A DNA stretch of 64,000 bases, from the NCBI GenBank assembly GCA_947382645.1, contig CANDAE010000010.1, forward strand, positions 62,001 through 126,000. Direction: 5' to 3'. This document shows, one piece after another, positions 45,136-55,057 of this stretch. The number at the start of each line of letters is the position of its first letter. The stretch's first letter is position 1. This stretch comes from Suilimivivens sp009774465 (lineage in GTDB: Bacteria > Bacillota > Clostridia > Lachnospirales > Lachnospiraceae). The notes under the pieces were generated by a model that saw only the letters and a list, made by a program, of their open reading frames with translations, was not told where the DNA came from and ran no database searches. The translations under genes and the position numbers were made by a program.

Positions 45136-45168
45136 AGAAAAATGCACTTTCCATAACAAGAAAGTGCA
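45136..45168 (-). terminator. Rho-independent terminator of the HD-GYP gene
   Basis: On the minus strand TGCACTTTC and GAAAGTGCA form a 9-bp stem followed by TTTTTC. It lies 48 bases after the HD-GYP stop. Confidence 0.85.
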
Positions 45169-45215
45169 GATTACATAAATGATATTTTTGCTACTTTACG
45201 TGGCATTTATGGTTT

Positions 45216-46517
45216 TTACGCGCTTTGTACCGCTTCTATCTGACAAATGGAGTCAAAAAACGCATCCACCACTACCGGATCAAAATGTGTGCCGGATTCT
45301 TCTCTGATAATGCTGTATGCTTTCTCAACCGGCATGGCGCTTTTATAGCATCTCTTAGATACAAGTGCATCAAATACATCTGCTACCGCCATAATCCTTG
45401 CACATAAAGGAATATTTTCTCCTGCAATTTGATAAGGATAACCTTTTCCATTCCACCACTCATGATGGTATGCCGCCATATCTATTGCAATATTTAAGTA
45501 AGAGGACTCGCCCAATTGCTGTTTGGCACGCAGCAAAAGATCTCTCCCTTCCGCCGCGTGGCTTTTCATGATTTCAAATTCTTCCTCTGTCAGTCTTCCC
45601 GGTTTATTCAGTATAAGATCTGAAACATGAATTTTTCCAATATCATGAAGGGGCGCCGCAACGATCATGTCCGCCATGTACTGGTCTGTCAAAATATCCG
45701 GGAATGCTCCCTGCTTTCTTAATGTTTTTGCGATAGCCTCCACATACCTGGCAGTGCGTCTTATATGACCGCCTGTGTTGCCATCTCTGCTTTCCACGAT
45801 ATCCGCCATTGTGGTAATAATGTTAAACTGCATATCCGATACCTGCTCATGATAATAAGATCGTTTATTTCCCTGCACAATCAGCACAATAATTGTGATT
45901 GTCAGTATAAAAGCAGTAATTCCCATAATACACATATTTAATGCATATTGGCTGGTAAAAAATTTCTCTTTTGTATCTTCTACATTAGCAACCGCCATAT
46001 TGGAAAAAACCAGCATCAAAATACCAACTGCGCAAAGCAGCCACCGCTCCCAATTATGTAAATGCCGGTGATTCATTTCTTTTTGAAAAAAATCCCGCCA
46101 GCTTTTACCTTTTATATAAAACAATATCAATAAAAAAGCTGTCAATCCCATTATGGCAAAGCTATATAATTGTTTTCCCTCTGCTGACAAAATTAATAAA
46201 CGCACCGGCAATATTAAAATTGGAACAAGCAGCCCATCTATAATTCCAGGAATTGGAACACATAAAAGAAATCCCCGCAGTCTGTGCGTTTTCCTTGCAA
46301 AGCTGATATTTACTCCCACTGTAAGCAAAACAAGCAGTGTTGCGTAATCTTTACCAGAAAAAATATAAACAAGAAAAATAAGAAGCAGACTGGCCAGATA
46401 AAAAAGCTTCTGTTTTTTTAATTCCAGGTCATTTTCAAGAAATACATATTTTTTAATCAAAAAGGCGCCTGCATATACAATAAAAATTTCCAGAATATCA
46501 TTGACAGCACTCATCAT
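45216..46517 (-). CDS. Membrane-bound HD-GYP domain protein (putative c-di-nucleotide phosphodiesterase)
   Basis: This protein of about 433 residues has an N-terminal block of five to seven TM helices and a C-terminal HD-GYP domain. Catalytic segments are GGHIRRTARYVEAI, PLHDIGKIHVSD (HD) and HHEWWNGKGYPYQI (GYP). It probably degrades cyclic di-GMP or a related signal. ATG 46517 is chosen because GGAGGAAGGG lies nine bases upstream and hydrophobic sequence starts soon after. The open frame extends to 46703 without a ribosome site. It is single-gene, divergent from the small secreted-protein genes. Confidence 0.88.
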   Translation of the reverse strand: MMSAVNDILEIFIVYAGAFLIKKYVFLENDLELKKQKLFYLASLLLIFLVYIFSGKDYATLLVLLTVGVNISFARKTHRLRGFLLCVPIPGIIDGLLVPILILPVRLLILSAEGKQLYSFAIMGLTAFLLILFYIKGKSWRDFFQKEMNHRHLHNWERWLLCAVGILMLVFSNMAVANVEDTKEKFFTSQYALNMCIMGITAFILTITIIVLIVQGNKRSYYHEQVSDMQFNIITTMADIVESRDGNTGGHIRRTARYVEAIAKTLRKQGAFPDILTDQYMADMIVAAPLHDIGKIHVSDLILNKPGRLTEEEFEIMKSHAAEGRDLLLRAKQQLGESSYLNIAIDMAAYHHEWWNGKGYPYQIAGENIPLCARIMAVADVFDALVSKRCYKSAMPVEKAYSIIREESGTHFDPVVVDAFFDSICQIEAVQSA

Positions 46518-46750
46518 TTGTCCACACCCTTCCTCCATAAACATTTTTATAGGAGAACCAATCAAATACATAACTGTATTATTATACCTGAACCTATTTA
46601 TTATTACCAGAAACTTTTCGTTGCAATGCAATTTACCGCAATAACTTGTCCATAAAATCGCAACGAATGTGTATGGGACTGCACGAAGAGCACATATCAG
46701 CATAGACGAACTGCTGTATCTATGTTATAGTAATAATCGAGGTGGCTTTT

Positions 46751-47161
46751 GTGCGGAAGATAGAACGGTATATAATCAGTTTCATAATTGTATTATCCAT
46801 GCTGATTTCCGGAATGTGCTTTGATAATTATAAAGCAGATTCCTCTTTGGATTACACGCCCTTTTCATCTCCCGCAGCCAGCATTTCTTCCTGCAGCACT
46901 GATGCGGCAGACAGTGCAATCTGCACCACAGAAATGCTTGGCATCCATAATATTTCCTATGTACGACCGATTACCAGACAAAGCTCTGGTTTAAGGAAAG
47001 ATATCAAAGCATCCTTTGAGTTTTTATGTGAAAAAGCACAGTCTCATTTAAATTCTAATTTTCTTATGGCAACAGGCATTATGCAGTTTCCCAGGCTATA
47101 CTTTCAGGCTGTCGTCTCAAATTATATCCACAATACAGATGGTAAAAAAAGAATGGCATAG
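46751..47161 (+). CDS. Small secreted or membrane-anchored protein of unknown function
   Basis: This 136-residue protein starts at GTG 46751, five bases after GAGGTGG; a GTG at 46742 overlaps that site. The N-terminus MRKIERYIISFIIVLSMLIS is a signal or anchor helix, then comes a Ser/Ala/Asp-rich linker with three Cys and a C-terminal segment with LRKDIKASFEFLCEKAQSHL. I recognise no family. It shares direction with a 50-residue membrane protein 91 bases later. Confidence 0.6.
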   Translation: MRKIERYIISFIIVLSMLISGMCFDNYKADSSLDYTPFSSPAASISSCSTDAADSAICTTEMLGIHNISYVRPITRQSSGLRKDIKASFEFLCEKAQSHLNSNFLMATGIMQFPRLYFQAVVSNYIHNTDGKKRMA

Positions 47162-47252
47162 CTACTCTTATTGCCTATGAATCCATAGGCTTATTTGCGT
47201 ACCCAAATTTTAGCAGTTTTTAAAATATGTTTTATTTTATGGAGGTAATGTT

Positions 47253-47405
47253 ATGTCATTATATAATATTATAATACTTTTGATTGGTATTGTCGGCGCA
47301 ATTGTGGGCATCGGCTCTACACTGGCTATTATTGTTTCTCTTTTTGGAACACTTGGATATAAAATTCACAGAAAAATTAAATATGGAATTTCTTTATATA
47401 AATAA
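47253..47405 (+). CDS. 50-residue hydrophobic membrane protein
   Basis: A perfect GGAGG lies seven bases before ATG 47253, and the frame runs to TAA at 47405. The product has one long hydrophobic segment with glycine spacing (GIVGAIVGIGSTLAIIVSLFG) followed by a basic tail (KIHRKIKYG). It resembles small membrane regulators or type I toxin-like peptides only in general character. It is too short for most gene finders. Confidence 0.6.
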   Translation: MSLYNIIILLIGIVGAIVGIGSTLAIIVSLFGTLGYKIHRKIKYGISLYK

Positions 47406-47436
47406 TTCAAAAAGCTGCCGCGTAAACCGCGGCAGC
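47406..47436 (-). terminator. Terminator of pgi
   Basis: GCTGCCGCG and CGCGGCAGC (47414-47422 and 47428-47436) form a 9-bp GC-rich stem. On the minus strand five T residues follow. On the plus strand it may also weakly end the small-protein transcript. Confidence 0.9.
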
Positions 47437-47469
47437 CTTACATTCCAGGATTTTTATTAACTTTGCAAT

Positions 47470-48816
47470 TTATAATCTCTTAAGCAGTTCTTCCCTCTGT
47501 GCCTCATAGCCGGGCTTTCCAAGAAGTGCAAACATATTCTTCTTATAACTTTCCACACCGGGCTGATTGAAAGGATTTACGCCAAGTAAGTATCCGCTGA
47601 CGCCGCATGCAAACTCAAAGAAATAAAATAACTGCCCCAGGTAAAATTCACTCACTTCAGGTACTTTAACCATCAGGTTGGGAACCTGTCCGTCCGTATG
47701 AGCAAGAATGGTTCCATTCATGGCGCTCTTGTTTACGAAATCAACGCTCTTGCCTGCCAGGTAATTAAGCCCGTCAAGATCCACTGCTTCTTCCTTGAGA
47801 ACAATCTCTTCTCTGCTGGTTTCAATGTTGATTACCGTTTCAAACATATTTCTTGAGCCATCCTGAATGAACTGCCCCATAGAATGTAGATCAGTAGTCA
47901 GATCCACGCTGGCAGGGAAAATACCTTTCTGATCTTTGCCTTCGCTCTCTCCATAGAGCTGCTTCCACCATTCGGAAACATAATGAACGCTGGGTTCATA
48001 GTTTGCAAGAATTTCAATACATTTTCCTTTTCTTAAAAGAATATTCCGAAGAGCAGCATATTTCAGCGCATCATTTTCTTCAAAGGAAGCTTCCAGAGCG
48101 GCCTTGCGTCCTGCCTGAGCTCCTTCCATAAGTTTATCAATATCTGCTCCGCTTACAGCAATCGGAAGTAAACCAACAGCAGTAAGAACGGAAAAACGTC
48201 CGCCTACATCATCCGGAACTACGAAGCTTTCATAGCCTTCTTCCGTAGCAAGATTTTTTAAAGAGCCTCTTGCCTTATCTGTTGTGGCATAGATTCTCTT
48301 TGCTGCTTCTTCCTTGCCATATTTCTTTTCCATCATTTCCTTAAACACACGGAATGCAATTGCAGGCTCTGTAGTAGTGCCTGACTTACTGATCATATTA
48401 ATGGAGAAATCTCTGTCTCCAATTACATCCATTAAATGTTTAATATAGGTGGAGCTGATAGAGTTTCCTACAAAATATATTTCAGGAGTTTTTCTGATTT
48501 CCTTACTTACTGTGTTATAAAAGCTGTGTCTTAAAAATTCAATGGCTGCCCTTGCTCCAAGGTAGGAACCGCCAATGCCAATCACCAGCAAAACCTCTGA
48601 ATCGCTCTGGATTTTGGCTGCTGCCTTTTTAATTCTGTCAAACTCTTCCTTGTCGTAATTTTCAGGAAGGTCAATCCATCCAAGGAAATCATTACCTGCA
48701 CCTGTTTTGGAAACCAATAATTCTTTTGCATCCAGAGCCAGCTTCTTCATGGATTCAACTTCCTGATCCTGAATAAAGGAAGCTGCTTTGGAGTAATCAA
48801 ATGTTACTTTGTTCAT
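47470..48816 (-). CDS. pgi: Glucose-6-phosphate isomerase
   Basis: This 448-residue central glycolytic enzyme interconverts glucose 6-phosphate and fructose 6-phosphate. Signature segments are GIGGSYLGARAAIEFL, ISKSGTTTEPAIAFRVF, VGGRFSVLTAVGLLP and QLYGESEGKDQKG. ATG 48816 is preferred because AAGGAG lies eight bases upstream; an in-frame ATG at 48825 falls within that site. It is a single-gene unit with its own promoter and terminator. It links the GH65/PgmB product and mannose pathway to glycolysis. Confidence 0.97.
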   Translation of the reverse strand: MNKVTFDYSKAASFIQDQEVESMKKLALDAKELLVSKTGAGNDFLGWIDLPENYDKEEFDRIKKAAAKIQSDSEVLLVIGIGGSYLGARAAIEFLRHSFYNTVSKEIRKTPEIYFVGNSISSTYIKHLMDVIGDRDFSINMISKSGTTTEPAIAFRVFKEMMEKKYGKEEAAKRIYATTDKARGSLKNLATEEGYESFVVPDDVGGRFSVLTAVGLLPIAVSGADIDKLMEGAQAGRKAALEASFEENDALKYAALRNILLRKGKCIEILANYEPSVHYVSEWWKQLYGESEGKDQKGIFPASVDLTTDLHSMGQFIQDGSRNMFETVINIETSREEIVLKEEAVDLDGLNYLAGKSVDFVNKSAMNGTILAHTDGQVPNLMVKVPEVSEFYLGQLFYFFEFACGVSGYLLGVNPFNQPGVESYKKNMFALLGKPGYEAQREELLKRL

Positions 48817-48869
48817 AATGTACACTCCTTTTTATAAAATAATATTTTTTACCATATTAACCAATTTTT

Positions 48870-48898
48870 AGTGTAACAAATAGATTGGTCTTTTTCAA
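48870..48898 (-). promoter_or_regulatory. Promoter of pgi
   Basis: On the minus strand TTGAAA (48898-48893) and TACACT (48875-48870) lie 17 bases apart, 54 bases before the pgi start. Confidence 0.65.
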
Positions 48899-48933
48899 GA
48901 ACTTTGCTTAAACAGTTCCACCAGGCATAGCAC

Positions 48934-50163
48934 TTAATCCCCAATATAGTATTCTTCCAGCGTCATATTTCCATCCAGAAAACGATAAAACTCCTCGTCA
49001 AATTCATAATCCTTACCTTCATATTCTCCGGCAAGCTCTTTCGCTTCCTCCACCCTGCCATTTGCCACAAGTGCAACTATGTAAGTATCCACAACATAAT
49101 TGCCCTCCTCATACAGTTCATAAGCGCGCAGTGCATAGTCAAGGCCCTTTTCCAGATTGCCTTCCACCAGCTCCAATGTTGCATAAGAACGCAGCACCGC
49201 ATAATCTTCTTTATTTACTGCATAAATTTCCTCAAGTATCTGCCTTGCCTGTTCCAGCTCTCCCTGCCTGCGGTAATAGGTTGCAATCTGTGCCTGTGCA
49301 TCAAAATAATAAGGGTTAATCTCAATGCATTCCTTTAAATAATTCATTCTCGCTTCATCATCTGCCGTCATACTGCCCAGACAGTAATAAACAAGCGCCT
49401 GATCATAATTTTTACTTCCAATGTATACTGACATGGCTTCACAATATTGCTCCATAGCTTCATAGGGATCTCCATCTTCGCCAATATCTTCATACACCTG
49501 TTCTACAAGTTCATCACTTAAATCACAGGTATCATAATATATATTAAGCTTATCCACATATCCAATCACTTTCCGGTATTGTTTATCGGAAATGTCTCTT
49601 TCCGCAATATATTGATTGATTGCATAAGACGCATAGTCATAATACCCATACTTCATGCCAATATCTGTAAGACGAAATGCTGTATTGATATCTTCCGGAT
49701 CTTTTTCCAATGCGTCGAGCAATTCATTCATTTCCGTCAGAATATATCCATTTTCTGCTGTAAGAGACGTACTTTCCTGCCCTTTATCCGGCTCCTGTAC
49801 ATCCTCATTTTCCGACATATCCCTGGCTTCTGAGGAATCTTTCGATTCTAATACATCTTTGGTATCTGAAATCTCTTCGAGCGCAGCTTCCGCCTCCTGC
49901 GTATGCTGCTTTTTTAACGCGCCTACAGCCAGTAAGACGCCGGCAGCACAAATACAAACCACCGCTGCACCAGCCCCTATGCAAAGTATCCGCCGCTTCT
50001 TCTTCCTGATTAGTTCTTCTCTGCATTCTTTACACAAAACAGATTTGGGATCTTCACTCCGGTCTATGGCTCTGCGCTTACAATTTTCACAAAGTCCCTG
50101 TCCCATATTTCCAAATGGATCTCCTGTGTATCCTGCCCACCATTCATTATCCCTGTTTTCCAT
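48934..50163 (-). CDS. Zinc-ribbon, single-TM, TPR-repeat protein
   Basis: This 409-residue protein has an N-terminal zinc ribbon (CENCKRRAIDRSEDPKSVLC..C, four Cys), a TM helix (about 60-80, ILCIGAGAAVVCICAAGVLL), an acidic linker and then several TPR-like helical repeats that fill residues 160-400, for example ALVYYCLGSMTADDEARMNY and PYYFDAQAQIATYYRRQGEL. The TPR part would lie outside the cell if the ribbon is inside. The function is unknown; a scaffold for membrane assemblies is the general role of such layouts. It lies 63 bases after a UPF0340 gene in the same direction. Confidence 0.75.
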   Translation of the reverse strand: MENRDNEWWAGYTGDPFGNMGQGLCENCKRRAIDRSEDPKSVLCKECREELIRKKKRRILCIGAGAAVVCICAAGVLLAVGALKKQHTQEAEAALEEISDTKDVLESKDSSEARDMSENEDVQEPDKGQESTSLTAENGYILTEMNELLDALEKDPEDINTAFRLTDIGMKYGYYDYASYAINQYIAERDISDKQYRKVIGYVDKLNIYYDTCDLSDELVEQVYEDIGEDGDPYEAMEQYCEAMSVYIGSKNYDQALVYYCLGSMTADDEARMNYLKECIEINPYYFDAQAQIATYYRRQGELEQARQILEEIYAVNKEDYAVLRSYATLELVEGNLEKGLDYALRAYELYEEGNYVVDTYIVALVANGRVEEAKELAGEYEGKDYEFDEEFYRFLDGNMTLEEYYIGD

Positions 50164-50226
50164 TTTCTCCCTTCCTTTCTCTCATGCATCCCGACAATAC
50201 AAATATATAATAAAAAAGTTTGCATT

Positions 50227-50790
50227 TCATAACATATTTTTATTATAAACCGCTCTCTCCCCACCAATAAACTTCCCTCTTGTTCTGGCACATACCAAAT
50301 GTGCATGGCCGATTTCTTTTATATGAATGCGTACTGGAACCGCCACCTCCATAAGATGCATACCAATCAGCGTATCTCCGATATCCATTCCTGCCTGCCC
50401 GCTGATGTGCTCTACCACCACCGGTTCAGAAAATCTTTTATAAGCTGTGGTTCCAAAGGAACCTCCTGCTTTCGGCTGGGGAACCACATTTACAACAGGA
50501 AGCCGCTCTCTTCTTGCCAGCTCTTTTTCAATAACTAACGCCCTGTTTAAATGCTCGCAACATTGTGCTGCCAGATAAAGCTTCTTTTCCAATACCACCT
50601 GATAAATACCTTCAAACACTGCCTCCGCTGTTTCCAGACTGGAAGAGGTGCCGATTCTTTCTCCCGTCACTTCACTGGAAGAGCATCCCACAACTAAAAT
50701 ATCCCCTTCCAATAAATGCGCCTGTTCAATAAGCAGTCTGGTCGCCTGCCCTGCCTGCTTATTTATTTCTTTTAAAAATTCTTCTTCCAT
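50227..50790 (-). CDS. UPF0340 (TIGR01440, YwlG-like) protein
   Basis: This 187-residue protein matches the conserved Firmicutes UPF0340 family of unknown function: GDILVVGCSSSEVTGERIG, AAQCCEHLNRALVIEK, VVPQPKAGGSFGTTAY and DIGDTLIGMHL. B. subtilis YwlG is the named relative. The conserved Cys-Cys-Glu-His motif may bind metal. It follows the Lhr helicase gene by 34 bases. Confidence 0.9.
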   Translation of the reverse strand: MEEEFLKEINKQAGQATRLLIEQAHLLEGDILVVGCSSSEVTGERIGTSSSLETAEAVFEGIYQVVLEKKLYLAAQCCEHLNRALVIEKELARRERLPVVNVVPQPKAGGSFGTTAYKRFSEPVVVEHISGQAGMDIGDTLIGMHLMEVAVPVRIHIKEIGHAHLVCARTRGKFIGGERAVYNKNML

Positions 50791-50824
50791 GTAATATTTC
50801 CTTTCTCAATTTTAACAGTTTTTT

Positions 50825-53800
50825 CTACCGATAGAAAGCATATCCTTTTACTTCCCTGACAAAACCATTTTCTTCCAGAATTTTTGCTGCCTCATCAGGG
50901 TATTCTTTTACCTGAATTCTCTTTTTATCTTTAAAAATCTGTCCTTTTTTATACTCTTCCACAAATAATTTTACTGCTTCTTCTAAATACTTATCCTCAA
51001 AAACCCGCAGCGTTTTTCCCTGTTTTTCAAAAACTGCAACAGGATTTCCTCCTTTGAGAGCCGCCGCTGAGCCCGATATATTAAGGAAGTTTTTACCTTC
51101 TTTGTGGGGAAGAAGTTTTCCCCATATCTGCATGGGATCTGCTCCGTTCAGCCAGACCATATCACTTTCTGCATGAGACAATGCAGCGGTTACTCCGCCA
51201 AAATCTTTTCCTCTGATAAACTGTGCCCCGGACAGTCCTTCCACAAAATATCCTCTTCTTACCTGTCCCGTATACTCCTGAATCCGTAAAAGATTTAGCG
51301 CCTCCTGCCAGGACAAACCATATGCAGCAGCGCTTTCCCGGCAGAGAATCAGGTACCTGTCAAAGCATCTCTCCATCTGCTCCTGCACTGTAAGAGGACG
51401 AAGCGGTCTCACCAAATCCCACCGTCCTGCCTGCAGCGCTTTCACACGGGCTCCCACCCGCACTCTGGCAGCAGATTTTTTTATTTTCTCCTGACCAAGC
51501 CACTGGAGCACCGGCACAAAGCTGTCTGCACACACAATGCCTTTTTCCATAAGAGCTAAAAGAGTATCATAAGGCGATTCCCCTTCCAGAACTCCACTTA
51601 GCGCCTGCATAAAACTGGCTCCCCGTCTGGATAAAGCCCGTACCAGCAGCTTTTCCTTTTCCGAAAGACTCTCCCAGTCAATTTCCGGTTCTTTCTCCCA
51701 ATCAATCCCATCCATACGGTCAAAACGAACTTTCCCACCCTCTTCCATATGCCAAAAATATTCCCCGGCAGATAAAAAGGCATCCAACTGACTTTCCCTG
51801 TAATTTTTTACCCTGGAGGGAAAGAGTACTTCCTCCCATAAAGCTGCCGGAAAAGCTGTTCCCGCAAAGGAGGATACCGTCATTTTTAAACTCTCTTCGG
51901 ATGGTGCAGAACGATGCACACGGGAAGCAAGCAGTGCTGCGTAAGCCTGCGGCGGACAGGTGGAAATTTCCTCCCTGCGGTTTTTTAATGTTTTATTTCT
52001 GGCACGCTTATATAATTGGGCATGATAATAGACAACAACCTTATCTTCCTTTTCTTCATCCAAAGATTCTTCCTGAGAAACAATTTCTTCATTTTCACAT
52101 AATATTTTAAGCAGTTCCAGGGCTTTTTCTTCCTTCCAGTTATAACGGAGCGCCACCTGACGCGCGCTTGCCCCTCCCCGATATCTTAACATACGCCGGA
52201 TAACAGAACACGCCTCTTCTCTGTTTCCTTCCTCCAGCGCCCCATGATAATCCGCTTCCTGTTCCGCCGCAATCCAAAGCCCCTGCTCCAGGTAAAGGAC
52301 GCGGCCTTCTTTGCTCAAATTTTCAAGCCACTCCACCGGAATATCCAGATCTCCGGCCGCCAGATCTCCCTCTGTCATTAAAAGGGAATGAAGCTGCTTT
52401 TCATCTGTCGGAAGCTTTTCTCTTTTTTGAACCAGGGAAAGCTCCAGAGCGCCCGGTCTTACCATTTCCTCCTGCTTTAGCGCATCTGCAACTGCAGCAT
52501 GAACGCCTCTGGGCGTCGGCGCATAATCATACATAACTGCTGCCTCCTGCCCCCACTGTAAAGGAAGGGACATGGGAGAAGGCGTCTTTGTGTAAACCTC
52601 GCGCACCAGAACTTCTCCCGATCTGATTTTTTCAAGCAGCTCCCGTACACCTGCACCGTCCCAAATCTGTTCCATGCACTCTCTTTTTGTCTCTCTGATC
52701 AGAGGATGGTTTTTCTCTCTTACCACCTGATCCAGCATTTCCGCACTCCGAAGCCGCTGCATCCAAAGGGGCTGCCTTCCATTTCCTTTTGCTCCCATCA
52801 TAAGTGCTCTACCGCAGTTATAACGAAATGCCATGTTAAAAACAGGTGCGGAGGGAAGCATGGCGGTTAAAACTGTTTCTACTGTTTCAGGATCAATTCT
52901 GTTAAGCAGACCTTCCGGCATTACCTGATCCCCATAGGAATAAAGTAAAAATCCATCCTCCTCATCCACACTGCCTACATTCATTTTAAGTTCTATTTCC
53001 GCTTCCTGCGCTGCAAGCAGTGCCAGGGGCGCATTAATCCGCCTCCCAAAAACGGAATGGATCATTAACTGGCTGTTTCCGGACTGATCCCGAAAATGCT
53101 CCGCCAAAATAGTTTTATCATCAGGCAGCCCGCCTGTGGCGGCAATCTGCCTTTTCAAATATCCTTCCGAAAGCAGTGCCGCAGATTCATCCAGCCCCAG
53201 CTTAACAAGGGCATCTTTTAAGTTTCCCTCCTCTTCTGCTTTGGAAAGACTGCGCAATATTTTTCCAAAATAAATTCCGGTTTCCTTGTTCCGCCCTTTC
53301 AACTCCCCCTTCCAGAAGGGAAGCCTTGCACCCTCCACCGGCGCCTGTGTAACCGTCACTGTATCTCTTCCAATATTTACTACTTTCCATGCAAAAGCGC
53401 CTAATATAAAACGATCCCCTTTTTGCGTCTCATAGACAAACTCCTCATCTGCCTCTCCTACTTTTACCCCTTCCTCCGTACGAACCGTGTAAAGCCCCTT
53501 GTCAGGAATCGTTCCACCTGCTGAAATGGCAAGCATTCTGCTGTAACCATCTCCTTCCACCTTTTCATGAATCCTGTCGTACAAAATTCTGGGGCGGACC
53601 GGAACATCTCTTTTATGCTCATAATCCCCTGCCAGCATTTGAAGCACTTCTTTTACATCCTCTTTTGTAACTTCGGAAAAAGACCATGCTCTTTGCAGAA
53701 TTTCCATCACATCATCCACTTCATAGCCCTTAAATGCCGCCATAGAAACCAAATGCTGGGCCAGCACATCAAAACACCCTCTGGGAGGATTCATTAATTC

Positions 53801-54964
53801 CACTTTCCCTTCTCTGGCAAGCTGCGCGGTCATTCCACTTAAAATGCACTCCGCCGCTGTTCTGGGAAATAAATACATCACGCTGGTGCGTGAGGGGTTA
53901 TGCCCTGCACGCCCTAACCTCTGCATTGTCCCGGAAATGGTACGGGGACATCCCACCTGCAGCACCTGATCGATTTCTCCCACGTCAATTCCCAGTTCCA
54001 TAGAAGAAGTAGCGCACAAAAGCCGCAGCTTTCCTTCCCTTAAAGACTCCTCCACTTCCTGACGCTGTTCTTTGGAAAGGCTTCCGTGATGCACCCTTGC
54101 AAAATCCTCTCCCCCAATTAAGTTTACATAATATGCCAGTTTCTCCGCGTACCGTCTTCCTTCCACAAAAGCAATTACACTTTGATTTCCCTGACAATAC
54201 CGATACACCAGCTCTGAAAGCTCCTGCCAAACAGGATCTTTTCTTCTCTTACTGCTATTCACATAAGAGCCTAAAATCTGTAATTGTATCTTCTTTTCCA
54301 TAGTAGGCGCCGCAATGGCAACCGCCTCGGGAGCCAGATACCTGGCTGCTGCGGAAAGCGGAGAAATGGTGGCGGACAAGCCAATTCTCTGTAGCGTGCT
54401 TTTGCACAAAATATCCAGCCTTGCTATGGACAACATTAAATGAGCTCCCCGCTTGGTATCAATCAGGGCATGGAGCTCGTCAATGATCACTGCCTTAGCT
54501 GTACACAATATGTTCTGCCCTGTTTTACTGGTCAGCATTAAATATAAAGATTCCGGTGTAATAATCAAAATATGGGGCGGCTTTTTGATCATCTGTCTTC
54601 TTTCATGCTGGGTAGTATCTCCGGTACGGATTGCCACCGAAATCAGCTCTTCCCCGCCAATTCCCTTAAGAGGCTTTCTTAAGTTCTCTCTGATGTCCGC
54701 CGCCAGGGATTTTAAGGGAGATACATAAATTAATTGAAGCTCCTGCTTTAATGTGCCTTTACAAGCTTCTTTTTTCAGTCTGTCCAAAAACACCAGAAAG
54801 GCTGAAAGTGTTTTTCCTGTTCCGGTAGGTGCCGACACCAGCACATGTGTGCCTGCAGCAATTGCCGGCCATGCTTCTTTCTGCACAGGCGTGGGCTCTC
54901 CCAACGTTTCCTTAAACCATTTTGCTGTTTTTTCGTTAAAAAGCTTTAGACAGTTCTTCATCAT
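50825..54964 (-). CDS. lhr: Lhr-family ATP-dependent DNA helicase
   Basis: This 1379-residue superfamily 2 helicase is linked to DNA repair. Walker A is SAPTGTGKTLSAFL (GTGKT at 48-52), motif II is VIIDELHAL, motif III is GLSATIS and motif VI is MQRLGRAGHNP. The Lhr core with winged-helix and beta-barrel parts covers about the first 850 residues. The rest is the long C-terminal extension seen in bacterial Lhr. It begins ATGATG after GGGATAA. It may be co-transcribed with the downstream UPF0340 and TPR genes. Confidence 0.93.
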   Translation of the reverse strand: MMKNCLKLFNEKTAKWFKETLGEPTPVQKEAWPAIAAGTHVLVSAPTGTGKTLSAFLVFLDRLKKEACKGTLKQELQLIYVSPLKSLAADIRENLRKPLKGIGGEELISVAIRTGDTTQHERRQMIKKPPHILIITPESLYLMLTSKTGQNILCTAKAVIIDELHALIDTKRGAHLMLSIARLDILCKSTLQRIGLSATISPLSAAARYLAPEAVAIAAPTMEKKIQLQILGSYVNSSKRRKDPVWQELSELVYRYCQGNQSVIAFVEGRRYAEKLAYYVNLIGGEDFARVHHGSLSKEQRQEVEESLREGKLRLLCATSSMELGIDVGEIDQVLQVGCPRTISGTMQRLGRAGHNPSRTSVMYLFPRTAAECILSGMTAQLAREGKVELMNPPRGCFDVLAQHLVSMAAFKGYEVDDVMEILQRAWSFSEVTKEDVKEVLQMLAGDYEHKRDVPVRPRILYDRIHEKVEGDGYSRMLAISAGGTIPDKGLYTVRTEEGVKVGEADEEFVYETQKGDRFILGAFAWKVVNIGRDTVTVTQAPVEGARLPFWKGELKGRNKETGIYFGKILRSLSKAEEEGNLKDALVKLGLDESAALLSEGYLKRQIAATGGLPDDKTILAEHFRDQSGNSQLMIHSVFGRRINAPLALLAAQEAEIELKMNVGSVDEEDGFLLYSYGDQVMPEGLLNRIDPETVETVLTAMLPSAPVFNMAFRYNCGRALMMGAKGNGRQPLWMQRLRSAEMLDQVVREKNHPLIRETKRECMEQIWDGAGVRELLEKIRSGEVLVREVYTKTPSPMSLPLQWGQEAAVMYDYAPTPRGVHAAVADALKQEEMVRPGALELSLVQKREKLPTDEKQLHSLLMTEGDLAAGDLDIPVEWLENLSKEGRVLYLEQGLWIAAEQEADYHGALEEGNREEACSVIRRMLRYRGGASARQVALRYNWKEEKALELLKILCENEEIVSQEESLDEEKEDKVVVYYHAQLYKRARNKTLKNRREEISTCPPQAYAALLASRVHRSAPSEESLKMTVSSFAGTAFPAALWEEVLFPSRVKNYRESQLDAFLSAGEYFWHMEEGGKVRFDRMDGIDWEKEPEIDWESLSEKEKLLVRALSRRGASFMQALSGVLEGESPYDTLLALMEKGIVCADSFVPVLQWLGQEKIKKSAARVRVGARVKALQAGRWDLVRPLRPLTVQEQMERCFDRYLILCRESAAAYGLSWQEALNLLRIQEYTGQVRRGYFVEGLSGAQFIRGKDFGGVTAALSHAESDMVWLNGADPMQIWGKLLPHKEGKNFLNISGSAAALKGGNPVAVFEKQGKTLRVFEDKYLEEAVKLFVEEYKKGQIFKDKKRIQVKEYPDEAAKILEENGFVREVKGYAFYR

Positions 54965-55003
54965 TTATCCCTTTAAAACACATACCGCCAAGTGTACTAT
55001 TTT

Positions 55004-55033
55004 AAAACTGCCGGAAGATATTCCGGCAGTTTT
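55004..55033. terminator. Bidirectional terminator between MFS and Lhr genes
   Basis: AAAACTGCCGGA (55004-55015) and TCCGGCAGTTTT (55022-55033) form a 12-bp stem with A and T tracts on both sides. It ends the MFS transcript on the minus strand, ahead of the Lhr gene. Confidence 0.88.
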
Positions 55034-55057
55034 ATTTTACTTTAACATAAGGATGGC

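Noticed and set aside
49655..50248. Long plus-strand frame of about 197 residues opposite the zinc-ribbon/TPR gene
   Set aside because: It is antisense to a well-supported gene, Ser/Pro-rich from codon mirroring, and has no ribosome site.
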